Shown here: positions 46,068 through 56,834 of the stretch, piece after piece | Numbering within the stretch: the stretch's first letter is position 1 | Layout of the letters: every line of letters starts with the position of its first letter | DNA from: Euonymus europaeus | Lineage: Eukaryota; Streptophyta; Magnoliopsida; Celastrales; Celastraceae | DNA length: 64,000 nucleotides | NCBI GenBank assembly: GCA_963580455.1 | Contig: OY756969.1 | Coordinates: 9,005,501 to 9,069,500, forward strand | Reading direction: 5' to 3' | Made by a program: the position numbers and the translations under genes | The notes under the pieces: model-generated | What the model was told of the DNA's origin: nothing | The model's database searches: none | The model's input: only the letters and a program-made list of their open reading frames with translations

Positions 46068-46071
46068 AGTT
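46014..46071. repeat. 29-bp tandem duplication inside RT
   Basis: tgtgaattttgggccacgga begins at 46,014 and again at 46,043. Twenty-nine is not a multiple of three, so the pol frame is broken here. Confidence 0.97.
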
Positions 46072-48232
46072 CCTAGGCCATGTGATCACTCAAGAAGGCA
46101 TAGCGGTTGACTACTCCAAAGTTGAGTCGGTTTTGAATTGGGAGAGACCAAAGAATGTGACAGAGATCCGGAGTTTTCTAGGATTGGCGGGTTATTACCG
46201 GAGATTTATTGAGGATTTTTCGAGAGTTGCTTCGCCGATGACGCAGCTTACAAAGAAGGGCACACCGTTTGTGTGGACAGACGAGTGTGAGGCCGCATTT
46301 GAGGAGTTGAAGAAGAGGTTAACAACACCTCCAGTGTTGGTGGTTTCCGAAAGGAATGTAGGCTACCAAGTGTTTTGCGATGCATCTGGAGTCAGTTTAG
46401 GTTGTGTGTTGATGCAACGGGGCCGAGTGATAGAATATGGTTCAAGGTTGCTCAAGACACATGAGAGGAATTATCCGGTGCATGATTTGGAGTTAGCGGC
46501 AGTGGTGTTTGCACTTAAGCAATGGAGGTATCTTTACGGAGAGAGATTTGAAGTGTTCTCGGATCACAAGAGCCTCAAGTATCTATTCACCCAAAGAGAG
46601 TTGAATTTGAGTCAAAGGAGGTGGATGGAATACTTGGAGGACTTCGACTTCAATTTGCAATACCATCCCGATAAAGCAAATGTAGTCGCGGATGCGCTGA
46701 GTAGGAAGCAGAAGATTGCTAGCCTATTTTTGCATGAGTGGGGAATTTTGGAGACAATTAATCAGTTTGGGTTAGAGTTGAGGAGTCAAGAGGAAAGGAT
46801 GTACTTGTGTTCTATGACTTTGAGACCTATGATGGTTCAGAAGGTCATAGATGCACAAAACGGAGATCATACCTTCGATGTGATTGATGAGAGTCTTGGA
46901 TGGGTTCGAGGGAATGATGGTGGAGTACGATATGTGGGAAGGTTAGTGGTTCCCAAAGATAAGGAGTTGAGACAAGAGATACTAAAAGAGGCACACCATT
47001 CTTGGTTTGCCATGCATCCCGGGGGTACAAAGATGTACCGAGATTTGAAGCAGAGTTTTTGGTGGAGAGGCATGAAGGCTGATGTTGCTAGATTTTTGAT
47101 GAAGTGTCTTACTTGTCAGCAAGTGAAGGCAGAGCATCAGAGACCAGCTGGATTGTTGCAACCCTTACTGGTAGCACAATGGAAGCGGGAGAGGATCACG
47201 ATGGACTTTGTGACGGCGTTGCCAATGACTCAGAGACGGCATGACACGGTTTGGGTGATAGTGGACAGATTGACCAAGTCTGCACACTTCTTACCCATGA
47301 ATAAGACGGATTCGTTGGAGACCTTGAGTACGATGTATGTCAAGGAGATTGTGAGACTTCATGGAATTCCATTATCTATTGTGTCGGACTGAGACCCGCG
47401 GTTCACAGGTAGATTCTGGAGTAGTTTATAGGAGGCATTGGGAACGAAGTTGGATTTCTCTACAGCTTATCATCCCCAGATTGATGGGCAGAGTGAGAGA
47501 ACCATACAGATTTTGGAAGATATGCTACGGGCATGCGTGGTTGACTTTGGAGGAAGTTGGGATCGGTATTTACATTTGGCAGAGTTTGTGTATAACAACT
47601 CTTTGCAAAGTAGTATCGGAATGGCACCTTACGAGGCACTCTACGGGAGGCCTTGTAGGTCGCCTTTGTGTTGGGTAGAGGTTGGTGAGAAAGTTGTTTC
47701 AGGACCGGAGATGGTCAAAGAAGCACGAGAGAGAGTTGATGAGATCCGGAAGCGGTTGATCACCGCGCAGAGCCGACAAAAGTCTTATGCTGACAGGAGA
47801 AGGAGGCCTTTGGAGTTCGCTGTAGGCGATAAGGTTTTCTTAAAGGTTAGTCCGAGACGGGGGATTCAGAGGTATAGCAAACATGGGAAGTTGGCACCGA
47901 GATTTGTGGGGCCATTTGAGATTTTGGAGACGGTTGGACCGGTGGCGTACCGTTTGGCACTTTCACTGAAGCTTGAGAAGGTTCATAATGTATTCCATGT
48001 ATCCATGCTTCGGAAATATGAGTCGGATCCGTTGCATGTGATAGATTGGACTACATTAGAAGTTGAGGAAGATGGGAGTTACACTCTTCGCCCGGTGAAG
48101 ATTCTAGACCGACAGAACAAAGTGACGAGATCGAGTGTGATCCCATTAGTAAAAGTGATGTGGATGTATCATGGAGTTGAAGAAGCAACTTGGGAGTTGG
48201 AATCCAGAATGAAGGAAAAGTATCCAGAGTAG
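46043..48232 (+). pseudogene. Tekay RNase H, integrase and chromodomain
   Basis: RT thumb ([20 protein letters not shown]), RNase H ([61 protein letters not shown]), integrase zinc region ([12 protein letters not shown]) and core ([11 protein letters not shown]). Stops at 47,390 (CGA to TGA expected) and 47,428 (CAG to TAG expected) fall inside the DPRFTGRFW segment. Core E and the carboxy terminus follow (YHPQIDGQSERTIQILEDML, MAPYEALYGRPCRSPLCW). The tail VKVMWMYHGVEEATWELESR is a chromodomain remnant, which in chromoviruses targets integration to modified chromatin. Confidence 0.94.
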
Positions 48233-48281
48233 TTTGATGATTCAGGTATGTGTATAGTTAAATTTCGAGACGAAATTTCTT

Positions 48282-48295
48282 TAAGGGGTGGAGGA
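48282..48295 (+). promoter_or_regulatory. Tekay polypurine tract
   Basis: aaggggtggagga directly before the 3' LTR start TGTGAAACCCC. Confidence 0.9.
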
Positions 48296-50542
48296 TGTGA
48301 AACCCCGACCCAAAAATTTAAGTTTGAGTCGAATTACGGATGATCCGTGAGGTACGGAATCAAGGAAAAATAGTTTTGAGCTAGGTTCGGTAAATAGGCC
48401 ATAACTTTTTGTATACATGTTCGTTTCGGGCCCATAATATATCAAATCGAAGCTTGGACCGAGACGAAAATTAAATTTGAGAAAAACTATGTTGCTGGAA
48501 AACACAAGCCGTCCGGACACCCTAAACAGCCGTCCAGACGGTTTGTGCTGTAACGAAGGCAGAGAAGTCTGAGGGAGAAAAAGATTATTCTGTGAACAGT
48601 AGACCATCCGGACACCCTATCGAGGTGTCCGGACGGTTAAGCCTACATATGTAGGTAGAGTGTGGGTAGGACAGTGAAGCGTCCGGACGGCCACTTAAGG
48701 CGTCCGGACGGTTGACGGGAAATCAGTTTTTAAACCCAGTTTTAGACATTTCTGGGCATTTCCAACCTTGGGAGCCCGACTAGAGAGAGAAAGAGAGAGA
48801 GAAGAAGAGAGAGAAAGTGGTTTTGGCTAGCAATGGTCTTGGAGATTGTGGATTGGTGATTCTTAAGTTCAAACAAGGATGATTCAAGTTTGATTCAGGT
48901 GATTTGGGTAAGTTTTCACTAATTTTGAAATTCTAGGTTTTTGTTAGATTCGTTTGATTCTTAGGGAGATGAGCTCTATGCTTTAGATATGTTGATTATA
49001 GGTTGATTTTGGATGTTTATGTAGATTGGTTTGTGTTTTGGAGTTGAGTTGAGCTTGGAGTGAGTTTGGAGGATTTTGGAAGGAATTTCTAGAGAGAGAA
49101 GTAAGTGATTTCGAATTTATTGATTTAATTGATGTTTATATGAATTGTGGTTGATATATTGATGCGTGTGAGGGTTCGGTTTCGCCACATTGTAGGTTTG
49201 GGCAAACCGGAACCCTAGGAACGAAATTTGGGGATTTGTGGTAAATTGCTCGAAACGAGGTAGGGGATTTCCAACCATGTTTTCTATCGTTCGTTTTGAT
49301 ATTTTAAAGAGCTTTTCGATTTCTCATTGGTCGTTCTATTTGTGTTTCCGCCTTAATTGCTTCTAAGGGGAAACGAGCCTTCTTGTGAAATGTTGTTAAT
49401 TCTTGATATTGCATGACCGAATATGTGTGTTCCATCACTTATGGGCACGATGTGATTTTCCGTTCATGCATCATGGTAGTTATGTATATATATATATATA
49501 TATATATATGTAGGTTGTTCATGGCATTAATGCATTAGAGTTGCATTGGGGACCGGGTATGGACTCGGGACTCCTTAGGATTCTTGAAAGCTACTTGGAG
49601 GGATGACGAGGTGAAGAGAGTTACCACTGAGTCAAGTGTACTCCAAGTAGGATAACGCACTAGAGGTATGGTTCATGAGGGACCTTGCCTGGAGTGGTGC
49701 GGGCGTGATAGGATCACGCAACCGGGTAATCCAAGAGCGTTTGTTGTTGGGGAGCTTGCTCCTATTCAATAGTCATGATTAGCGACCATGATATTGATGA
49801 GTTGATTTGGTGAGCTTGCTCACGTTCGATATTACATGGAACGAGCCTTGGTATCGATGAGGTTTGCTCATGAGGGGATTGCCCGGACTGATGTTTTATG
49901 TGATTGTTGAGTATACGTGCATGTGGTAGTTTTCATATTGTTGCGTAACCTACTGTTTCGGATTCGGCCATTATACTCTACATACTCTAAACCCTACTGA
50001 GCTTCTTGCTCACCCTCTACTTTCATTCCTTCCCACAGGTGATACTGGTACAGGTACAGGTACAGGTACTAGTGGAGCGGATTAGTGAGAGCGGGATGTG
50101 ACATGGATGGCCCTGGGTAGGATGTGGGTGCTAGAGATATACTCTAAGCACGTGTTTTGTATATGATGTATTGATGTTTATTCATGATATTCTTATAACC
50201 ATTTGGCACCAGAGGGTGTATACATGATGTATGCGGAGTTGTTTTTATGGTTATATGATATTGTGAATTGGTTGATTTGATTATTATTATCAGTTTGTGC
50301 ATGCTGGTAGTGGATGGCCTGAGGCCCCTAAGATCAGGATTGCATGTGATTGAGGTCTGAGGCCTGGCTAGATTGCTAGTGTGATGGATTGATGATTTTT
50401 CTGCTGCGTGTTTCTGATGCAGGCGGGGACTCTCCGATATAGGGGGAGATGCCGCCGGATTTCCGATCTGCCGGATGATCACACTAGTGGCCTAGGATGG
50501 TGCCGGAGGGCACCCGTGGCGTGCCCGGACCGGGGCGTCACA
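48296..50542 (+). repeat. Tekay 3' LTR
   Basis: TGTGAAACCCCGACCC to GGGGCGTCACA, 2247 bp. Palindrome pairs lie at 48,511/48,532, 48,606/48,627 and 48,681/48,702, each with starts 21 bp apart as in the 5' LTR. It has a longer (TA)n run near 49,483. Confidence 0.97.
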
Positions 50543-50547
50543 GTAGA
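50543..50547. repeat. Tekay target-site duplication, right
   Basis: GTAGA, identical to 41,088-41,092. Confidence 0.95.
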
Positions 50548-50812
50548 ACATTAGACTAAATATAGGTGATGTAACCATAGAATTTAAGCAATTAATTAAA
50601 TTAATGATACCATTACTATTTGTAGGAGACCCATGGACCAAAGGGTCTGTAGCTGGTTGACTATGTGCACCAGAATATATTTCCATAGGAAGAGGATCAT
50701 TGTTATGTTCCACATGCTCTTCGGATAGGCTCTGATGCTCACGTTGAATATCCACATTAGATTGTGGCTGCACCTCAATATTAGTTTTACGCAAACGTCT
50801 AGATTTCACCAT
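50548..50812 (-). pseudogene. CACTA second gene, 5' exon
   Basis: Minus-strand ATG at 50,812 (MVKSRRLRKTNIEVQPQ), Gln/His/Glu-rich, running to the Tekay border. Orientation and position suit the first exon of the TNPA/Transposase_24-like gene that resumes at 41,087. No strong motif of its own. Confidence 0.5.
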
Positions 50813-51060
50813 TGTAATCTACTACACAGTTTTCAAATTGTTAAAAGATACAACTAAGCAATTCTAAAGAATATATTTAATCATATTGTACATCAGTACA
50901 AGTTAAAAATAAAGAATTAATAGTGGATATAGAAAAAGTAAACATATTATCTATTATCATTTGAGATAGTTATAAAATGCATAATAAAATGATCACATAA
51001 ATCATAACAATCACCAAATGAAATTCCAGCTAGAAAAAAGCTAAGAAAAAATATATTAAT
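50813..51060. other. CACTA intergenic spacer
   Basis: AT-rich sequence between the two CACTA genes, which follow each other on the minus strand; probably the second gene's promoter region, with no clear box. Confidence 0.4.
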
Positions 51061-52360
51061 CTAACAATCAGGTTCACTTCCATCATCATCATCATGGTCT
51101 GTATCTTGGTCCATAGCTTTACTTTGATCAATTGTTGTGCTAATAATTCTCCCATCCATACCAGTCCTCACCCAATTTAAATCAACTTGTTCTGTTCGGA
51201 GTGTTTCATCCAATAGAGGAAAAACATAAGATTCATTATTCCTACGCACACCCACGTCACCATTGGAGAACTCATCTCCCATATCGAAAGTGTCTCTAGG
51301 TTTTATTGGCAAAGGAATGAACCACTCATGGTCCCTCGGATCTTGGACAAAAATAATTTGTTGAGCTTGAGATGCAAATATAAATGGTTCTTCACTCAAA
51401 CGCTCACCTGTATGCATCATGTGGGATAATTTAATCAATTTAAACCCTAGTGAATCATGCTTCACTCCTCTACCTTGAGTTACATCAACCCAATCACATC
51501 GAAAGAGAATTATCCTGAATTTTTCATAGTAGTTCAATTCCACTATGTCAGTCAATGAACCATAATAGATAACATCACCTAACACAGGACGTGAGTCACT
51601 AGTACTTGCATAGCTTTGTGTCTTTGCAACCACCATTACTCCACTATTTTGGGTAGTCATATCCATCTCATACTCTCTAGTTCGAAATCTATACCCATTA
51701 TTCATATCCACGGCTATGAATCTCCTTGCAATATGATTTGGACCCCGACCAAGTGCCTTTATATCATCAGCATAACTATCAGACTCCTTAACCTATAGCA
51801 TTAAAATGATAATTCAATTTAAGATAGCATAGTAATGATAGCCTAACAAAAGGGTTTAAAAAACTACAAAATCAGCTTACCTTATCACTAAACCATTCAT
51901 GAAAACTTTCATTGTGTAATTTATCAATCTCAAGTTGACTTAGACGCCTTCGCCTATTAGTTCTCTTGATCATGCTGATATGTTCTCTGAACACCAAAAT
52001 AGTAGATAAAACATTCTATAATATATCCTATAAATATATATATAGGATACAAATGTATTATTACTTACTTTCTGAACGTTTCTACTTCTGGACAATCACA
52101 ATTAAAGAGCACATACAGATGTGCTTGGATCCACATCTTTTCATCCATCAAGAAACCTTGGATACTCCCATATGATTTTCCGACAACTGGGAAGAGAATT
52201 GACCCCTCATTCAATTCAACTTCACTATCTGCATGATTCCTAAGGGATCGATTAGGCATTATTTCTGTATCTTCTAGGTAACGAGAGCAGAATACTAAAC
52301 ACTCTTCGCAATGTATGCTTCAGCGATAGAACCTTCAGGACGTCCTTTATTCCGCACATA
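51061..52360 (-). pseudogene. CACTA TNP2-type transposase, carboxy-terminal exons (DUF4216-like)
   Basis: Minus strand: GRPEGSIAEAYIA near 52,320, a frameshift, then MPNRSLRNHADSEVELNEGS (52,259-52,065); RLSQLEIDKLHNESFHEWFS (about 51,955-51,890) before an intron; and 51,711-51,061 with YYGSLTDIVELNYYEKFRII, LFRCDWVDVTQGRGVKHD and IFASQAQQIIFVQDPRDHEW, the DUF4216 pattern. It ends in an Asp-rich tail (DTDHDDDDGSEPDC). These exons complete the transposase gene that starts at 54,766. Confidence 0.85.
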
Positions 52361-52365
52361 AGACT

Positions 52366-53475
52366 TCAGAGTTGACAAATATCTATATTTAAAGAGATAT
52401 TTAATTTATTTACATTATTAGATGCATAATTGATTGATAATAATGTAAGAAAGAAGTAGAATGTTAACCTTTCAATTGGATACATCCAACGATATTGTAC
52501 TGGTCCTGCAATCATTGCCTCACGTGCCAAGTGAACTACTAAATGCACCATAATTGTGAAGAATGACGGTGGAAATATCCTCTCAAAATTGCAAAGGGTC
52601 AATATAATCTTATCTTCAAGTCTCTTAAGCTCTTGTCTATGAAGAGTTCTAGCACATAATCCTCGAAAGAAGGAACATAACTCAATCAAAATAGAAATTA
52701 CATTGTTAGGTAAAGTTCCTCTTAATGCAACCGGAAGAAGTTGTTGCATTAAGACATGGCAATCATGGCTTTTCAAACCTGATAATTTACGATTCTTCCG
52801 AATACAACGTGAAATATTAGATGCATAACCATCTGGAAATCTAACATTCTCCAAAACCTCGTAGAAAAGCTTTTTCTCATGTGCAGCCATGGTAAAACAA
52901 GCTGGAGGCAAATACGTCCTCCTAGAACCTCGTTGTTGGGGCCATAACTCTTTTCTGATATTCATCTCTTTCAAATCCAAACGAGCATTTAAGTTATCCT
53001 TTGATTTCTTATCAATATTGAGCAATTTATTCACTAAGTTGTCACATACATTCTTTTCAATATGCATCACGTCAAGATTGTGGCGCAATAAGTTAAACTC
53101 CCAATAAGGAAGTTCAAAAAGAACACTTCTCTTTTTCCATGTACCCTTTTTTACTCCATTAACTTCCTCACTCATCCTACCAAGATTGAACTTGATGTCC
53201 CTCATTTGATTTAAAATTTCTGATCCTAAAAGTACTATAGGTGCATCCCTTAATTCTTTAGTCCCATCAAAAGATTTTGCATCATTTCGATAGTTTGAGC
53301 CATGATCCATAAAACGACGATGATGCATGTAACAAAATTTCCTTCCATACTTTAGTCGCCTAGAACTAGTATCTTCATTACAAAGAGGACATGCAAAACG
53401 ACCATAGGTACACCAACCAGACAAGTTACCATAAGCCGGCAAATCATTTATTGTCCACATTATAGCTGCCCGCAT
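52366..53475 (-). pseudogene. CACTA TNP2-type transposase, central part (DUF4218-like)
   Basis: Minus strand: MRAAIMWTINDLPAYGNLSG, CPLCNEDTSSRRLKYGRKFC, YWEFNLLRHNLDVMHIEKNV and CDNLVNKLLNIDKKSKDN, then the DUF4218 part SHDCHVLMQQLLPVALRGTL, FERIFPPSFFTIMVHLVVHL and GPVQYRWMYPIERLTF. It is shifted one frame relative to the upstream piece near 53,475. The frame is otherwise open for 369 codons. Confidence 0.92.
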
Positions 53476-54560
53476 TATAAAGTTTCTCTAGTTGATGCAT
53501 CAAATGTATCTTCTCCATCCTCCCATAATTCGATCAAGTCTTGTACAAGAGGTTGTAAATATACATCTATGTTATTTCCAGGGCCTTTTGGAGCAGGAAT
53601 TAACAAAGAAAGTATGAAATATGGTTGCTTCATGCACAACCAAGGTGGCAGATTATATGGCATTAAAATCACTGGCCATGTGCTATAAACACTTTGCAAT
53701 GTCCCAAAAGGGTTGAAACCATCACTTGCGAGACCTAATCGAACATTGCGTGGGTCTTTAGCAAACTCCGGATATTGCAAATCAAACTTCTTCCATACTT
53801 CTGAATCAGCTAGATGCCTTAAAACATTGTCTTTAATATGATCATTTGTATGCCATTTCATTAAGTTTGATGTTTTGGATGACATGAATAATCGTTTGAG
53901 TCTTGGCTTCAAAGGAAAAAACCTTAACACCTTTGCTGGAGTTCTCTTTCTTTTTCCTGATGCATTGTTACTCAAGCTATTTTCAGTAATTTTCCATCTA
54001 CAAGCCCCACATATTGAGCATGCATCATCATTACTTCTTTCTTTCCAGAAAAGCATACAATCATTAGGACAAGTGTGAATTTTCTGGTATTGAAGACCTA
54101 ACCGATCAATGATCTTCTTTGCTCCATTAAAGGAGTTTGGAAATGATGCGGCAACAGGAAATGCTTTTTTAATCATTTTAAGCAACACACCGAATGACTT
54201 ATTGCTCCACTTAAACCAACATTTAGCATGATACAAATATAGCACATATGAAAGCACAGTGAAGTCTTTGCACCCAACATATAATTCAGTATCAGCATCT
54301 TGTTCTAACCGTTTACATTTTTTGGCATGTGAAGACTGATTAGTTGGTTCTTGTGTATAAAACCCTTCTGCAGTTTGTTCACCAGAACCTTCTCCATCTA
54401 TATTCATATCCTCATTAAGGTTGTTTACTCCTAAAGCATCTTGTATCATTTCAGTCATATTATCAGCTCTAAATATTTCTGATTCTAGACAACTACCTTC
54501 GATAGGATTCGATGTAGACCTTGATTCCCCATGGTGATCCCAAACTCTGTATCCTGGCAT
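53475..54560 (-). pseudogene. CACTA TNP2-type transposase, amino-terminal half (Transposase_21)
   Basis: Minus strand: MPGYRVWDHHGES, an acidic region, then YHAKCWFKWSNKSFGVLLKM, KIHTCPNDCMLFWKE, DACSICGACRWK, NVRLGLASDGFNPFGTLQSV and PVILMPYNLPPWLCMKQPYF. This is the TNP2 family (PF02992), which in characterised elements acts with the second product at the element ends. Confidence 0.93.
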
Positions 54561-54574
54561 AATACCAATGACAA

Positions 54575-54766
54575 CTAGGTGATCATAAACCTCTGCTCTC
54601 TATTTCCATACTTGTAAAGCACACATCTCTGACAAGGACATGGTATTTTTCCACCTTCTGGTTCAGTTCTAAATGCAAAACTAAGAAAACTCTCCACCCC
54701 ATCGGTATACTCTTTGCTAAGTCTACTATAATCCATCCATCTTTTATTGTTGTAACTCTCAGTCAT
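54575..54766 (-). pseudogene. CACTA transposase-associated domain, start of gene
   Basis: Minus-strand ATG at 54,766: MTESYNNKRWMDYSRLSKEY, TDGVESFLSFAF, then the Cys pattern IPCPCQRCVLYKYGN, as in the transposase-associated domain (PF13963). A one-base shift near 54,585 separates it from the next piece, where the other frame would continue through VYDHLVV to the MPGY segment. Confidence 0.88.
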
Positions 54767-54769
54767 ATT

Positions 54770-55839
54770 ACTCTAGTAAAAGAATAAAAAGACATGATCA
54801 GATTTGATCCTTTAATATAGTCTACATTATCAAAAGAAGGATTTTCAGAAAATCATTCAAGTACTAACATTAACTATTGCATTTTGACATAAATTTGACA
54901 CAAAAAAAAATAAGTGAGCACTCTTTCATTGAAAATTCCTCTAGATGACATTTTTTTGCACAGAGATGCTTGTGTTTATCATAGAATGCTCAAAGGATCA
55001 TATAAACTCAATTGAGATCGTGAAAATCATCTTTCTTTTTATTACATAAACAATAAAATACAAGGTTTATGCAAAAACCACCAAAACACAACCAAATTAA
55101 AGGGAAAATCAAATAGCAGAGTTCAAATTTTCAATATTCAGAGACCATAAAACCCCAATTAAAAGAATCAGCAGAGCACCGTATCAAACACTACGTAAAA
55201 ACAAATCTAGCCTAACCCAATCAAAGGAGAGATTGCACATAACAACATATCAACTAATCAATTAGGGCAGAATCCAATAACCTAACCTTAACAACATAAC
55301 AAAGGCAGAAATCCCAATAGAGAGATATAGAACAAGATAAATCAAACTAAAAATTAAAATTACAAAATTATTGTGGTCTTACCATAGTCTACACAACACC
55401 CACGTAGAAGCAAAAATGATGAATCCTTTTCCGCCTTCGTTGATATAGATCTAGAAAATAAACAATGTCGACAACGACCGCTGACAAGAAAATGATGGAT
55501 CTGTTAAGAAAAATCAACAGCTATAGTTTGACTCAAAAGGTCTTTCCGTGACCGAGTTCAATGACCAAGGCCAGCAACTCACTAGGCGAAGAATAAGTAG
55601 CAACAACGCTCAAAAGAAAGTGATGTTTTCTTTGTCGCCTTCGTCACCACAGAGGGGAACTTAACAATGGAGAGATTTTCATGACAGGTTTGAACGAGAA
55701 ATTTTCATGTCAAGAGATTAAGTTTGAAGGAAGAGAGATTAGGTTTTTGGAAGCAAAACAAAAGAGGGCTAACATACTTGGAGCGAAAAAATTGTCAAAA
55801 TAAAAGAGGCAACATTGCGCGCCACTTGGAAAATGAAAC
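54770..55839 (-). other. CACTA transposase 5' UTR/promoter side
   Basis: About 1 kb of AT-rich DNA with no coding frame between the transposase start and the right subterminal repeats. Probably holds a 5' UTR intron and the promoter. No clear TATA box chosen. Confidence 0.45.
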
Positions 55840-55971
55840 AAGGGGTTTATAATGGCAATTATTATTCCTAGGATTACCTATCACAAAATAACACATAAAA
55901 ATGTTATACCAGCGAATGACCTAAGCGCCGATAAATAATTGTCGTTAAAAGGTAAATCTGGTGTATTCTTG
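55840..55971. repeat. CACTA right subterminal repeats, damaged terminus
   Basis: ggcaattattattcc, agcgccgataaataattgtc and cgttaaaaggtaaatc mirror the left-end repeats. The terminal CACTACAA complement is incomplete. Confidence 0.75.
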
Positions 55972-56401
55972 AAAACTCCTATAGAAGAAGAGTAAGAAAG
56001 AGATTAGGAGAGGAACAGGGTTTAGAAAACTTACAGAAACGTTTTACAGTCACAGTTGTCGCCGGCGCTTTTAAATCGCGACAGATCACACCCTTTTGTA
56101 GGGATTGACAACAACATGAGGACTACCGATTCTCTTCACAAACAAAGCAATTGTAGGAACGGAAGGGCAGCAAAGATGGATTCTGTTATGCACGTGCGTC
56201 CCTTTTATATCAGGCCCCATCGACCTAACACCCACACCATTAAATACTTATTCAATTCACTACTTTTCATCGAACGCATTCTAGGCTCGGCTTAGACAGA
56301 CCTAAATTCCACTCTATTAAGTCATTATTCAGTTTTTGACTTTTCAAGAAAGCATTTTAGGCTCGGCTCACACTCTGTCCGAGCCAATCCTCGGGGGCTA
56401 T
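55972..56401 (+). other. Tat 3' UTR remainder and polypurine tract
   Basis: Continues the Tat element after the CACTA insertion. The phrase taggctcggct occurs twice (56,281 and 56,358). The tract cctcgggggcta (56,389-56,400) precedes the LTR and serves as polypurine tract. Confidence 0.6.
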
Positions 56402-56424
56402 TGTAGTAGATATAAATCAGTAGA

Positions 56425-56509
56425 CACGTGTTTATTTATGTATATGACATGTGTCCTTCTTGACTAACTTGGTTCGGCTTGTAGTTGATTTGAATCAGTA
56501 GACACGTGT
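56425..56509 (+). promoter_or_regulatory. Paired G-box (CACGTG) elements in the Tat LTR
   Basis: CACGTG at 56,425-56,430 and 56,504-56,509, each inside the repeated phrase atcagtagacacgtgt, 79 bp apart. The second is the perfect palindrome GACACGTGTC. G-boxes of this type are bound by plant bZIP and bHLH factors, including those of ABA response. Confidence 0.6.
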
Positions 56510-56654
56510 CAGGACTGACTTGGTTCGGCTACTCTGCTACTCTTTGGCCTTTGAATGGCCTATATTATGTTCTGCTTTCAGCTCTTCATTGGTGCCGAAC
56601 TAAACTAAAATAATCATAAGCCATCTTTAAAATTGGGGTGATGATTATGCAAGG

Positions 56655-56665
56655 TATATAAATAG
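56655..56665 (+). promoter_or_regulatory. TATA box of the Tat LTR
   Basis: TATATAAATAG, the plant consensus, about 250 bp into the LTR and downstream of the G-boxes. Confidence 0.65.
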
Positions 56666-56834
56666 ACAAAGAGAAAAAGGTGAAAAGACAGAAAGATACA
56701 AAGAGGTGAGGATTGGGAATACATCCGGGAACGTTTATAGTTACCGATCTTGTCTGATAGTGGAGAGGCGGCGGACCTTACGGAGGTGGGGTAGGGCGAG
56801 AGATTAATCCCCCACATTGTTTTGGACAAAAACA

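Larger units (their letters stand above)
41093..50542 (+). mobile_element. Full-length Tekay-type (chromovirus) Ty3 retrotransposon
   Basis: Two LTRs (41,093-43,344 and 48,296-50,542), perfect 5-bp target duplications GTAGA, initiator-tRNA primer site, gag-protease-RT-RNase H-integrase-chromodomain on the plus strand and a polypurine tract. The LTRs differ at about 20 positions in their first 430 bp by eye, mostly transitions, so it is not a very recent insertion. Stops, frameshifts and a 29-bp duplication make the coding region defective. Confidence 0.96.
38241..55971 (-). mobile_element. En/Spm-type (CACTA) transposon with a Tekay element inside
   Basis: The left terminus is CACTACAACAAGAAATATTT. 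The right end carries the complementary subterminal phrase gtcgttaaaaggtaaatctg and stops at gtgtattcttg, lacking the last five or six bases (GTAGTG expected). Transposase genes read on the minus strand. Without the 9.45-kb Tekay insertion it would be about 8.3 kb. Target duplication is not visible because the right terminus is damaged (left flank tcg). Confidence 0.88.
33640..56834 (+). mobile_element. 5'-truncated Tat/Retand-type Ty3 element, interrupted by a CACTA element
   Basis: Order: archaeal-like RNase H, integrase, 3' UTR with antisense ORF, CACTA insertion (38,241-55,971), remaining 3' UTR, polypurine tract and 3' LTR. The 5' LTR, gag, protease and RT are absent. The archaeal-type second RNase H and the antisense ORF are the characters that place it in the Tat lineage. 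Confidence 0.75.
56402..56834 (+). repeat. Tat 3' LTR with promoter elements
   Basis: Starts TGTAGTAGATATAAATC after the polypurine tract and ends near gacaaaaaca, about 433 bp. The end ccccacattgttttggac resembles other Retand-type LTR ends. It has a TATA box and two G-boxes (separate entries). Confidence 0.65.
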
